From positions 53,664,932 through 53,728,931 of the forward strand of contig CM048844.1 of the NCBI GenBank assembly GCA_026545765.1: a stretch of 64,000 bases of DNA. Reading direction: 5' to 3'. Positions 52,301 to 62,723 of this stretch are shown in pieces. Made by a program: the position numbers and the translations under genes. The notes below the pieces were generated by a model. The model was not told where the DNA came from. It did no database searches and was given only the letters and a program-made list of their open reading frames with translations. This DNA comes from Plantago major (Eukaryota > Streptophyta > Magnoliopsida > Lamiales > Plantaginaceae). Within the stretch, counting starts at the first letter, position 1, and the number at the start of each line of letters is the position of its first letter.

Positions 52301-55037
52301 GTTAGATTCAAAACTTGTGTAGATATCTGAGCATTTATGTAGTTAGGTTTCTGAGTAACCTGAATGATTACATCAGGCTCAGAGACTTGTACTACTGAGG
52401 TAGGGGTTACTCAGATATCTTGTTATGAGGTGGGGACTTGGTAGTCTGGTCCTCATCAACCTTCTTTCTGCTTGAACCTGAGATCAGAAACATAACACTT
52501 AGGAAACTTTATCAAGAAAATTTTTATTGACAAGTCAGATATCTGAGAGGTCAATTACCTCCGTGAGGCTCAGATACTTGTCTATCAGAGACTTGTGCAG
52601 TCTCTGGAATCTTTTCTTGTGATGAAGGCCTTGATGCCTCATCAATTTCCATATGTTGTGAGGATTGAGTGGGCAACTCCTCAACAATTTCTACTTCTTT
52701 TTGAACCTGTTAAGTAGAATGTGTTAGTTTGAGAAAAATGATCAGAGATTTGTTCATTGAAGAATATAGATATCTGAATGAAATACCTTCTTTTCAGAAG
52801 GTTCAGAGACTCGTTCTTCAGAGACCTTGGAAGTCTCTGGATTCCTCTCTAAAGAGATAGACTTTTCAGTTTCTTCATTTTTCTTCTCAGTTGGAGCCTA
52901 TTAGAAACAAACACTTATTGGTCAAGTTTATAAAGCACATATCTGAGTTATATCTTTAAGAAACCATTTTCTACCTGTGAGACAGGCTCTTGTTCCTTAA
53001 GTGGTGAAGCTATGGAAGCCTACTTCTCAGATGCTGAGGTAAACTTTGCAGCTTCCTCTTGTTGTTGTGTTTCTAAGTCAGCCTGTAACAAAGAAATTAT
53101 AATAAGTAACAAGATTTAGGCATAAGTTATCACAAGTAAAGAGTTAAACCATTCAGCTACCTGAGCTTTGTCAGGCTGTCTGGTCTCTGGAACTTGTGAA
53201 GTTTCCATGCATTGGTCTTGTTGTTCTTGGATCACTTCTTTGTTGGAAGTTTCAGTTACTTCAGACCTTTCCTGAGTAGGCAACTCAGTTGCCTCCCCTG
53301 GTTGATCATTTTGAGTAGATGCCTCAGTTTGATCCCTCATATTGAGTTGGGGAACTTGTTCTTCTACAAGATTTTCTTTAGCAATGAAAGATGCTGGTAT
53401 CTGTAACTCAAGTACCATTTCAGCAATATCCACATCTGGTTGTTGTACTTGAGACAGACTGTTGAGTGTTGAGGCAATGGCAGTATCCTCCAACACTAAG
53501 CTATCACTCACCAGATCATATTCAATATGCTTCAGTCTTTCTTGCTCTGACGGTGTAATTTGTCCAGTGACCTTGGACAAAGTTGCTTCTCCAACAACCT
53601 TTGAAACAGGTGCTTGTTCAGCAACTTGTGGTGCAGGTTCTTCTTCAGATACCTCTACACTAGTTACTTTTTCTGTAACCTTAGCCCTTTTTGATTTCTC
53701 TAGGACTTGAGAGATGACTAAATCATCATCTTCATTGTCAGAGTTCTCATCAGCATTAGGAACTGATTGGTCCATAATCCCTGCGGTTTCTGTAGATAGG
53801 GCTCGGTATCTATCACTACATCCTTTAGCAGTATTGATAAGTTCATCAGCAAGGCTTTCGGAAGTAGTTTTGACATTTCTGAAAGCACTTTCTCTTGCTG
53901 AGTCTATTTGTTCAGTAGTCGATACCTCTTTTGCAGCATTGATGAGTTCATCAGTAGTGGCTACAGGTATCTGGGAATTGATACCCTCAATGAGTGTGTC
54001 CTCTGATTTACCAGCAGACTTCTTTCGAGAAGTTCTGGGCTTTTTGGTCGCGACCTTTCCCTTAGATACCTCTTCAGATTTTCGCTTCTTGGAACCTTTC
54101 TGAGATCCAGTAACCTTTTTCATCAAGTTCGTATACTCATATTTGTAGAGTAGGTTACTATTGGCTATGTCAGCCTTCTATCTGAGCTCAATGCCAAGCT
54201 TCTCCAGCAAGTAGCATATCTTTAGACCATAACTCACTGTGGCCTTTGGCTCAGCAAGTCCCGTAGCGATTTTAGGCTCGAAGCCTTGAATCTTCTTCAC
54301 AAACTTCATAAATGCGTACTTGCCCCAATTGAAAGGGTTTTCCAGCCTTTTGTCTTGTTGTTGCAACAAGAACATCATCATCCAACGTTCTTGGCTTATT
54401 TGGTCAGCACCTCCTTGTAGACCATCAAAGCATCTGTGAAGAATGCATGCCAACACATCCCAGTGAACCAACAGATGTCTGGTTCTGATGTCAGCAAGCT
54501 TGAAATCAGTGGGTGTATCTTGTTTGTCAGTGTCACACACACCACTGTATGTTTTACTCCTTCAAGGAGATCTTCATCATTGGTGTCTATTTCAAAATCC
54601 TTTCCAAGATTTTGAAGATCAAACAACTTACAGAAAGTTGTTAAGTCCAAAAGGATTTCCTTTCCTTGGACCTTAGTTTTGATAGACACTATTGCAGTGC
54701 CTTCAGAAACATATGATATAATCCTGGAGTTATTGTAGAATTCTAACACATCCAGTGAAGAAATTCCACTTGGAAGAGCTGATAGAAAACCCTTGATTTG
54801 TGCCTTTTCAAGCATGTCAAGAATCAGTTTCCTATCGGCTTGGTTTTCAACAGCAGCCTTGAGGTATTCCTCAATCATAGCACCACCCCAAATCATTCTG
54901 TGATTTGAAGTCCAATGATCGGGATTAAAGTCTCCTACCAATCGATTGTTTACAACTACCAATTCTGGTGCTTGCTTTTCAGCAGTACCAGTGGTAGAAG
55001 ATTGAGATTTCTGGGTGGACGAACGTTTAGGAGCCAT
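49347..55037 (-). pseudogene. ORF3 of element C, most complete copy, decayed
   Basis: It starts at 55037 with MAPKRSSTQKS and follows the layout of ORF3 in A. Inferred exons (descending): 55037-53161, 53082-52975, 52897-52787, 52706-52559, 52477-52360, 52281-49347. The N-terminal domain (about 230 residues) is readable up to a frameshift near 54555 and goes on in another frame to ...CYLLEKLGIELR, then TAG. Next come a Lys/Arg-rich stretch (KKRKSEEVSKGKVATKKPRT), an acidic Ser/Thr/Glu region, exons 2-5, a globular part, a coiled coil (51538-51083), an uninterrupted run of about 579 codons (51086-49350) with nearly 50 consecutive Glu codons among other acidic residues (50258-50400), and a conserved C-terminal domain ending YSDDIKRFGDREYAN. 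No membrane segment or signal peptide is seen. The function is unknown. Confidence 0.7.
52282..53160 (-). other. ORF3 introns 1-5 with exons 2-5 (element C)
   Basis: Descending introns: 53160-53083 (78 bp), 52974-52898 (77), 52786-52707 (80), 52558-52478 (81) and 52359-52282 (78). All have GT...AG ends and match element A in position. Exons 2 and 3 are 108 and 111 nt as in A. Exons 4 and 5 are 148 and 118 nt, a few bases shorter than in A, which breaks the frame here. Donors mostly follow CAG or GAG, and acceptors are TTACAG, AATAG, AACAG, CTCAG and TTCAG. Confidence 0.7.
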
Positions 55038-55338
55038 CTCTTTATATAGTGCAAGTGTTTGAAAGTTTGAAAGAGATTTGGGTGAGAGATTAGTGATTCT
55101 TTGCAGAAAAACTAACAGAGATTTGCAGAGGTTGAAGAATGGTTTTTTCTATTCTTGTGCAAGTCTGAGTGTTGGATTAGGTGAAAGTGATTTCTTTTGC
55201 CAAAATCCTATATATATAGCAATTGTAATTTAAACAAACATATACATCCAAATTGGTTTTGTATATACGTATCTGTGAATTGCAGTAAGGCGTGAGTAAA
55301 AGTTTGTTCGGCATTAAATGCATAGTGGGCCACGTCTG
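55038..55338 (-). promoter_or_regulatory. conserved internal promoter of ORF3 (element C)
   Basis: On the minus strand CAGACGTGGCCC (55338-55327) is followed 109 bp later by TATATATAGGATTTTGGC (TATA at about 55218-55209), and the ORF3 ATG comes about 175 bp after that. The order and spacing match element A almost exactly. Confidence 0.55.
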
Positions 55339-55432
55339 AATTTCAACAGTCCACTATTTATAGAGAATTTATCTCCGCCGTTAAGATCAATTGCCCATTT
55401 CATCAAAGGTCACCATTGCTTCGTCAGCAATG

Positions 55433-55958
55433 TCGTGGAGTACATGAAGAACTTAGTTTGAGAAACTAAGGAATAACTCCAAGGTTATTGAGCACAGGAA
55501 GTACTTAGCTTGGGAAGCTAGGGAATAGCTCAAAAAAAGGTTTACGATGCAGAAGTACTTGGTCATGAAAGCCGGGGAACAACTCAGGGGGAACATTTGG
55601 TTGGGAACCATTTGTTTAAGGAATCTTAGAATAGGATTTTTGTAAGGTGACCTCAATTATCTATTCTAGTGAATTCTAGGTCTTTGGAAGACCGAAGTGG
55701 ATTAGTTGGAGGATTACGCCACCTCCAGATACCACTATACTTGCTGTGTTATTTACTTTTCTGTACTTGCATTTCAGCAACACACACACACACACACTTT
55801 AACTGTTTCTGCACTTATCTATCTTAAGTCTTCCGCGCTCTGAATCTAAGTATCAGATATCTACACAGATATCTGAGAAATAGTTTTTATCGACAAAAGT
55901 TTTAAAAGACTATTCACCCCCCCTCTAGTCTTTTACTTTGAGGTTATCTGGACCAACA
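55433..55958 (+). repeat. 5' LTR of element B, left part missing
   Basis: It matches the A LTR from GGAGTACAGGAAGTACTTAG (29347) onward and ends GGACCAACA. The U3 part with the LTR TATA box is missing, so this copy lacks its promoter. Hairpins lie near 55452, 55504, 55559 and 55590; the second uses AGCTT/AAGCT, and the third has lost good pairing. A (CA)n tract lies near 55782-55797. Confidence 0.75.
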
Positions 55959-55960
55959 AG

Positions 55961-55973
55961 TGGTATCAGAGCA
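55961..55973 (+). other. primer-binding site, initiator Met tRNA type
   Basis: TGGTATCAGAGCA lies 2 bp after the LTR end. It is the usual complement of the 3' end of plant initiator methionine tRNA and primes minus-strand synthesis in most plant copia elements. Confidence 0.9.
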
Positions 55974-56075
55974 GGAGGTTCATAAGCCTTCTGCACTGAA
56001 CCTAGATCCTCAGATAGGTGAAGGAACTTTGTCCATTTTCGAGGACTATTTAATTTGTGTGTTAAGTGTGCAGGA

Positions 56076-58548
56076 ATGTCTCTGAGTGATGCACCCGTTC
56101 TCAAACCAGAGAACTACGAGAAATGGAAAAATAACATGATGCTCCACCTTGAAGCCATAAGTGACGAAATGATCGAAGTGATAAAGAATGGCCCAATAGT
56201 CATTCAACAACTTAAACAAGTCATGGAGGTTTCTAATGGTAGAGACAGAGATCAAAGCGAAGGATCTTCACAAGCGATCGTCGACAAGTGGGAGATCTAC
56301 TAGTCAAGTTATTCTGAACTAAAGCCCGAGAACTGGACATCGGAAGATGCCAAGAGAAATCGTCTGGATGGTCAAGCTCGTAATATCATCATCAGATCGA
56401 CACCTGAGCACATACGATTAAAAGCGTGGGGTGCTAAAAGCGAAGTTGCACAGCGATTGAAGAAATCTGCGGGCCGAAAACCAAAGAAAACAAGTTCGAA
56501 GTTCTAAAGTTGAAATTTCAAAATTTCAAACAAGGACCCACTGAAACTCTGGAAGAACTTGATTTCAGATTTACCACTCTCATGAGTGATATGGCAGCAC
56601 TTGGGGAAAGCAACAGATACTCTCAGTCAGAAAAGATTAAGACTATTGTCAGAAGTCTTAACCACAACTGGGAGCATACTAAATTCTTTTATTTTAACCA
56701 AGGAATGCCAAATATCACTCCAGTGGAACTCTTCTCACATCTTTCTACGGTTGATTATGAGACAACACAAAGAGAACAAACAAGCGAAAAGTTGCGAATA
56801 TTGCTCTAGTTGCTCAAGGAACTTCGAAAGAAGAAAAGCAAGGAAGAGACTGAGGATGCTCTTGCTGCAAAGCAAATGAGCAAACATGTCAGTCGAGAAA
56901 TTGAGAGAAGAAAAGCCAAAGAGAAGCTGAAAAAGCATCTAGGCTCAAACTATCACCAGTACAAAAATATGCAAAGCTCGCTGAACAAGCCAGCTCAGAA
57001 AGCATCATGTACTGAGGAAGTAGAAATTGGAAACGATATCTGCTTCTATTGTCGTAAACCGTCACTTCAAGAAGGATTGTCACGCCTTCAACAAACTAAG
57101 GACGGTGACAAGAAAGATAGAAGAATCTTCGGAAGCCGAAGCTTTGTTAATCAAGAAAGAAAATCAAACTCAATGGATGCTCTAGGCGTTGAGACAGATT
57201 CGAAGATGACAATTCGGATGACTCAACCTTACCATCACCGAATTATGTGGAGTTACTCATGATATAATCGACTTGACCTCAAGAAGAAAGAAATGTGTGG
57301 AGTTCTTTGAAATTGGCCGGTCGGACATTTCTAACATAGAAATCATCTTATGGTGATGAGGTAACACATACTTCTTGTTATACTTATGAAAGTGATGAAG
57401 AAGAAATAAAAGATCTAGAAAATCTCAGGAAAGAACTTGACATCTATGAAAGAGAATTTCTAATGATCCGAGCTAGAGCCGAAAATCTTGAAGAAGAGAA
57501 GAATTTTCTTGCAAAGGAAAATTCTCAATTAGTTAAGATATCTGAGAAAAAGGATGCTGAAAATGCATTTCTCAAAGCTCAGATATCTGAGACTGAAAAG
57601 TCACATAGAGAAGCAATGGCTGAATTACGAAAGAAATATGAAGATCTTCTTTCTGAGAACAAGGAACTCGAAAAGAAAGAATTATCTTTTCAACCTTATG
57701 CCAAAGCTAGTGACACTCTTACTGAAGTACAATCTTACTTAAGAGATCCTTCAGAAAAGAAAGGACTTGGGCTGAATACACAGACAGATTGTTCTATCAC
57801 TCTGAATAAGAGTGAGGAAAGAAGAACATTTATAAGTACTCAGCAAGATGGTTCCCATGCAATCTATAGTATCGGTCAGAAGATAAAGATTGTTGACAAA
57901 GGAAAGGCAGTTGCGACTAAACCTTTGTGGGAAAAACAAGTCAAAAATAAAACTGTTGGGCACGTCTCTGAAAAGAAACACAATACTGAAAAGTGTAAAC
58001 ACCCACAGTGCTATGTCTCGCAAAAGGGTAGAATTGCAGGAGCTGGCAAATTCTCCCATGTCACTTTTTCTGGAAAGAAATTGGACCAACCAGAGACTAG
58101 CAAAGCTGCTGAGAAAAGATCTCAGATAGCTTCAAGTGCTTGAAACGGTATTGGCTATAAAGGCATCGGGAAACAACTTGCTCATGAATACAAACAGGAG
58201 CAAGAACGATGGCTAAAGGCTAGAATTGCTCAAAGCAATTATCAGAAGTGGAAGTTGAATCAAGCCACTGAAAATATGAATGCCAGGGCTAGAAGAAATC
58301 TGGCAAGGAAAGATAAGTTTGCTGAAAAGCAAACTCAGAAACCTGACAGGTATCTGAAAGCACCAAATGGAGCACCTAGGAACACACCAAGGAAGAAAAT
58401 AATTCTTAATAATGATAATCATTCAATTAGAATTCCTCCTTATGTTCCTATCAGACAAAAGAATGTTCCAAGAAAATTCATTCAAAAATGGATTCCTACT
58501 GGAAGATTGTTTAGTCCTGATGGTTCCAACTGTAAATTGAGAACCTAA
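56076..58548 (+). pseudogene. gag of element B, frameshifted
   Basis: Structural capsid-type polyprotein. It starts MSLSDAPVLKPENYEKWKNN, a copia gag start. A TAG interrupts it at about 56301-56303. The gag core (FKQGPTETLEELDFRFTTLM) is near 56525, and a zinc knuckle begins CFYCRK near 57044 but is broken by a one-base shift. A coiled-coil, Glu/Lys-rich section (57463-57700) and a basic tail follow (58255-58548), as in Sirevirus gag. Several frameshifts (for example near 56500, 56809 and 57262) and a TGA at 58141 show it is dead. Confidence 0.8.
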
Positions 58549-58559
58549 TCTCCTGTTCC

Positions 58560-61500
58560 CTGTTGTGTGCAGAATGCTTCCTGGACTAAAGCACAATGGC
58601 TATTTGATAGTGAATGCGGAAAGCACATGACAGGAGACAAAGCAAATCTGGTCGATTACAAAGCTTGCAACACAGGACCAGATATCAGATTTGCTGGAGG
58701 AGAATTAAATCCCTCTCTGGGATTTGGCAACGTCAAATTGGGAACATTAACAATCACTGACGTATTACATGTTAAGGATTTGAAATATAATCTATTTAGC
58801 ATGAGCTAGTTTGCAGACAAAGGTTTTACTATAAAATTCAAAGCAAAATACTGCAAACTAATTGACAATGAGTCAAAGCAGACAGTCTTGATTGCTCGAC
58901 GGAAAGGCAGTCTTTATGTTGCCGATTGGGCATCTGCCACAACTGAAGAATGTCTCATGGTGAGTCAATCTGGTCACACAGAAGAGCACTGGTTATGGCA
59001 CAAAAGAATGAGTCACTTGAACTTCAAAACTCTAAACAAACTTGCCAAGAAAGAGTTAGTGGTTGGCCTTCCCAAAACATCTTTCAGAAAGAATGGTATC
59101 TGTTCTGCATGTCAGATGGGGAAATAATCCAAAATCTCTTTCAAGTCCAAAACTAGACACTCTAGTGTTAGACCACTGCAACTATTACACATGGATCTTT
59201 TTGAATCATCTGTAACTAGTTATGCAGGAAAGAAGTATGGTCTGGTTGTTGTAGATGACTTCTCAAGATTCACTTGGGTTGTCTTTCTGAAACACAAATC
59301 TGATGCCACGGTGGAGATACCAAACTTGCTGAAAAAGCTTGAAGTCATGAAAAATGACAAGGTATCTGCAATCAGAACAGACCATGGTACTGAGTTTGTC
59401 AACCAGTACATAAAGGAGTTTTGTACCTGCAAAGGTATACAACACCAACTTTCCTCTGTAAGAACACCTCAACAAAATGGTGTTGCAGAAAGGAAAAACA
59501 GAACCCTTAAAGAAGCTGCAAGGACGATGCTAGCTGACACTGAAATAAGTGAAGTTTATTGGGTTGAAGCTGTAAACACAGCCTGCTACACTCAGAACAG
59601 ATGTTTGATAAACAAACACCATGACAAGACCCCTTATGAAATCTTGGTTGGTAGACCCCCTAATATCAAACATCTGAGAGTATTTGGTTGTAGATGTTTT
59701 GTTCTAAACAATAGAAAAGATTATCTAAGAACATTTCAACCAAAGGCAGATGAAGGTGTATTTCTTGGTTATTCCACGAATAGCAAAGCCTACAGAATTT
59801 ACAACAAAAGAACAAAGAAAATTGAAGAATCAGTTCATGTTGTATTCTATGAGGGAAGTAAGAAAACACCTCCTAATGATGAACTCTCAGAAAGGTTCAA
59901 AGAACTAATGTTGAGGGATTCTGAAGAAGAATCTTCAGAAAGGAGAAACATCATTATGGAAAGTGAGGATGACTTTGACGTAGAAAAGCTTGATATGCCT
60001 AGTAACAACAAGATGACTAACAAACATGATGAAGAATTTCCTATGAAACTTCCAGAAATGGAAACTGAAGATATTCATCATGAAGCTATCTCTGGAAATA
60101 ATCTCTCTGAAAGATATGTTCCAGATAGCTCAAACACTGAACAAGTGTCAGACATTAATTGCCCTTCTGAGGAGCAAAATGTCTTAGATACTGAAAAAGT
60201 ATCAAATCAAAATCCCAGTGATTCACATTCAAATCATTTGGATATTGATCCTACTAGCACTAAACCTATGATGAGATGGATCAAGGATCATCCTACAAAA
60301 GATGTGATTGGACCAATTAATCAAGGTGTTAGGACTAGGAGAGCAATAGCTGAAAATGCTAATTCTCTCTTTGGATGTTTCATCTCTAATATTGAACCTA
60401 AAAATATAGAAGAAGCATTAGGAGACTCTGGATCTCTGCAATGCAAGAAGAGTTGGATCAGTTTGAGAGAAACAAAGTCTGGAAACTAGTTCCATTTGTG
60501 GAAGGAATATCTGTGATTGGAACTAAATGGGTTTTCAGAAACAAAATGAATGAATCTGGTGAAATAACCAGAAACAAAGCAAGATTGGTTGCCAAGGGAT
60601 TTACCCAGACTGAAGGCTTAGATTTTGATGAGTCATATGCACCAGTTGCCAGATTGGATGCAATAAGACTCTTTCTAGCCTTTGCAGCTCATAAAGATTT
60701 TAAAGTTTATCAGATGGATGTCAAAAGTGCATTCTTGAACGGTGAACTTGCAGAAGAAGTTTATGTTGAGCAACCACCTGGCTTTGAAGTTTCCTCAGAA
60801 ATTAGAATGGTCTATAAACTACAGAAAGCTCTGTATGGACTGAAACAGGCTCCAAGAGCATGGTATGACACTTTGGCCAAATACCTTCTGGAAAGTGGTT
60901 TCAAGAAAGGTGAAGTTGATAAAATTTTATTTACCTTAAATCATGATGGGAAACTACTCTTAGTTCAAGTATATGTTGATGACATCATATTTGGATCTAA
61001 GGACAAGCAACTTTGTAATGACTTTGCAAATCTCATGAAAAGTAAGTTTGAGATGAGCATGATGGGAGAAATGAATTATTTTCTAGGATTGCAAGTCAAG
61101 CAACTCAATAATGGAATATTCATTAGTCAAACAAAGTATGCAAAAGATATGCTCACAAAATTCAATCTTAAGCCTTCTGAAAAGAATGCTAAGATACCTA
61201 TGAGCATTGGAACCAAAATGACCTATACTGAATCAGATAAGAGTGTTGAAGAACATAAGTATAGGAAATTGATAGGTTCACTACTTTACCTCACTGCAAG
61301 TAGACCTGATATTCAATACGCCGTTGGAGTGTGTGCTAGATTTCAGACAAATCCGATGCAAACACACTACAACATTGCTATGAAAATATTAAGGTATGTA
61401 AAAGGTACAGTAGATGTAGGATTGTGGTATCCTAAAGAAAGCGGATTGAGTTTAGCTAGGTACTCAGACGCTGATTATGCTGGATCACTGCTTGATAGGA

Positions 61501-61925
61501 AAAGCACCTCAGGAACTTGTCAGTTTCTGGGTACTAGACTTATCTCGTGGTTTAGCAAGAAGCAAAACTCAAATGCAACTTCTACCATAGAGGCTGAATA
61601 TGTTGCTGCTGGTTGTTGTGCAACACAAATTCTGTGGATACAACAACAACTTAAAGACTATGGACTCGATGAAAAGAAAACTCCCATTTTCTGTGACAAC
61701 ACAAGTGCTATTGTGATTACACAGAATCCTAAATTTCATGCCAGAGCAAAGCATATTGATGTTAGAAATCACTTCATCAGAGACCATGTTGAAAAAGGCA
61801 ATATAGAGATACTCAAGATTGGCACTGAAGACCAACTTGCAGATATCTTCACTAAGCCACTACAAGAAAGTAGATTCTTAGCCTTAAGACATAGTCTTGG
61901 ACTAATGGAACTACCAATGAACTGA
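58560..61925 (+). pseudogene. pol of element B (protease, integrase, RT, RNase H), lightly damaged
   Basis: Protease: WLFDSECGKHMTG (58600-58640), where the usual Asp-Ser-Gly has become Asp-Ser-Glu. TAG at 58807-58809 and TAA at 59125-59127 cut the integrase zinc region (HKRMSHLNF ... CSAC). The integrase core is open from 59191: MDLF, IRTDHGTEF and the catalytic Glu in QQNGVAERKNRTLKEAA. The C-terminal signature VFGCRCFVLNN ... SKAYRIYNKRT follows. A frameshift near 60430-60440 separates this from RT. RT-RNase H is open for 494 codons (60441-61925), with [31 protein letters not shown] near 60970-60981, [14 protein letters not shown] and CDNTSA. It is close to element A pol but keeps segments that A lost. 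Confidence 0.9.
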
Positions 61926-61939
61926 AAAAGTTCAGGAAG

Positions 61940-62078
61940 CTGGAACGGGCATCCAGAGAAGAGGTATCTGGAACAGGCTTCCAGAGAAGAGAAAAGAGAA
62001 ATCTGGAACGGGTATCCAGAAGTCAAAAAGGATAAAGAGCAAAAAAGGCGACTTAAGATCTCTGAGACGGAACTCAGA
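61940..62078 (+). repeat. hairpin array after pol (element B)
   Basis: Four hairpins occur near 61940, 61967, 62002 and 62060. Three pair CTGGA or TCTGGA with TCCAG or TCCAGA around ACGGGCA, ACAGGCT or ACGGGTA. One pairs TCTGAG with CTCAGA around ACGGAA. It is the same family as at 10430-10729, with fewer units. Confidence 0.75.
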
Positions 62079-62379
62079 TATCTGAATCACTCTATAAACG
62101 GGGAACACAAAGGAGAATAGTACAACTATCTGCAGTCAACTACTCTCTTGAAATTCGCATTATTTCTATCTTGATGAAAAACTTGGAAAAATCCTAAGTA
62201 TAAGACAGTTTTAGATGCAAACAGTGTTCTTGGTCATACAAAAACGTGATTCAGATAGCTAATATCCAAAATTCATTAAATGGGCACAATTACACTTGTT
62301 GATTGTGATCATTGCTGAAGAAGCAATGGTGACCCTTGATGAAATTAAGCGTTTGATCTATACGGTGGAAATTAATTCA

Positions 62380-62723
62380 CAGTAAATAGTGGACTGTAAA
62401 AATTCTGACAAAGCCCACTTTGCATTTAATGCCGAACTAGCTTTTGCTCACGCCTGCTTGCAAAACACAGATACGTACACACAAAATCGATTTGTATTTA
62501 TTTGTCTATTGAGATTCTATTGCTATATATATATGATTTTGGCAAAAGAAATCACTTTCGCCTAATCCAAAATTCCGACTTGCACAAAAATAGCAAAACC
62601 TTCTCTTGATTCTCTGCAAACCTTCTACAATCTCTGCAAATCGAGATTAAGTTTTTCTGCAAAGAATTACTGAATCAAATCTCTTTCAAACATCAATCCA
62701 AATTCCCTACACTATATAAAGAG
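62380..62723 (+). promoter_or_regulatory. conserved internal promoter of ORF3 (element B)
   Basis: GCTATATATATATGATTTTG (TATA at about 62523-62534) lies about 190 bp before the ORF3 ATG and is followed by the GGCAAAAGAAATCACTTTCG block shared by A and C. The upstream ACGTGGC element of A and C is altered here (GACAAAGCCCAC at 62406-62417). Confidence 0.5.

Larger units (their letters stand above)
47292..55432 (-). mobile_element. Sirevirus-like element C (ORF3 and 3' LTR only)
   Basis: Minus-strand order: spacer shared with A and B (from about 55432), ORF3 promoter (55208-55338), ORF3 (55037-49347), 3' UTR (49346-48971) and LTR (48970-47292). Gag, pol and the 5' LTR are absent. The element stops at about 55432, where the LTR of element B begins in the opposite direction. 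Confidence 0.8.

Noticed and set aside
49347-55037. Calling ORF3 a viral-type envelope protein
   Set aside because: The position fits, but no signal peptide, membrane segment or fusion-like motif is visible, so the function is left open.
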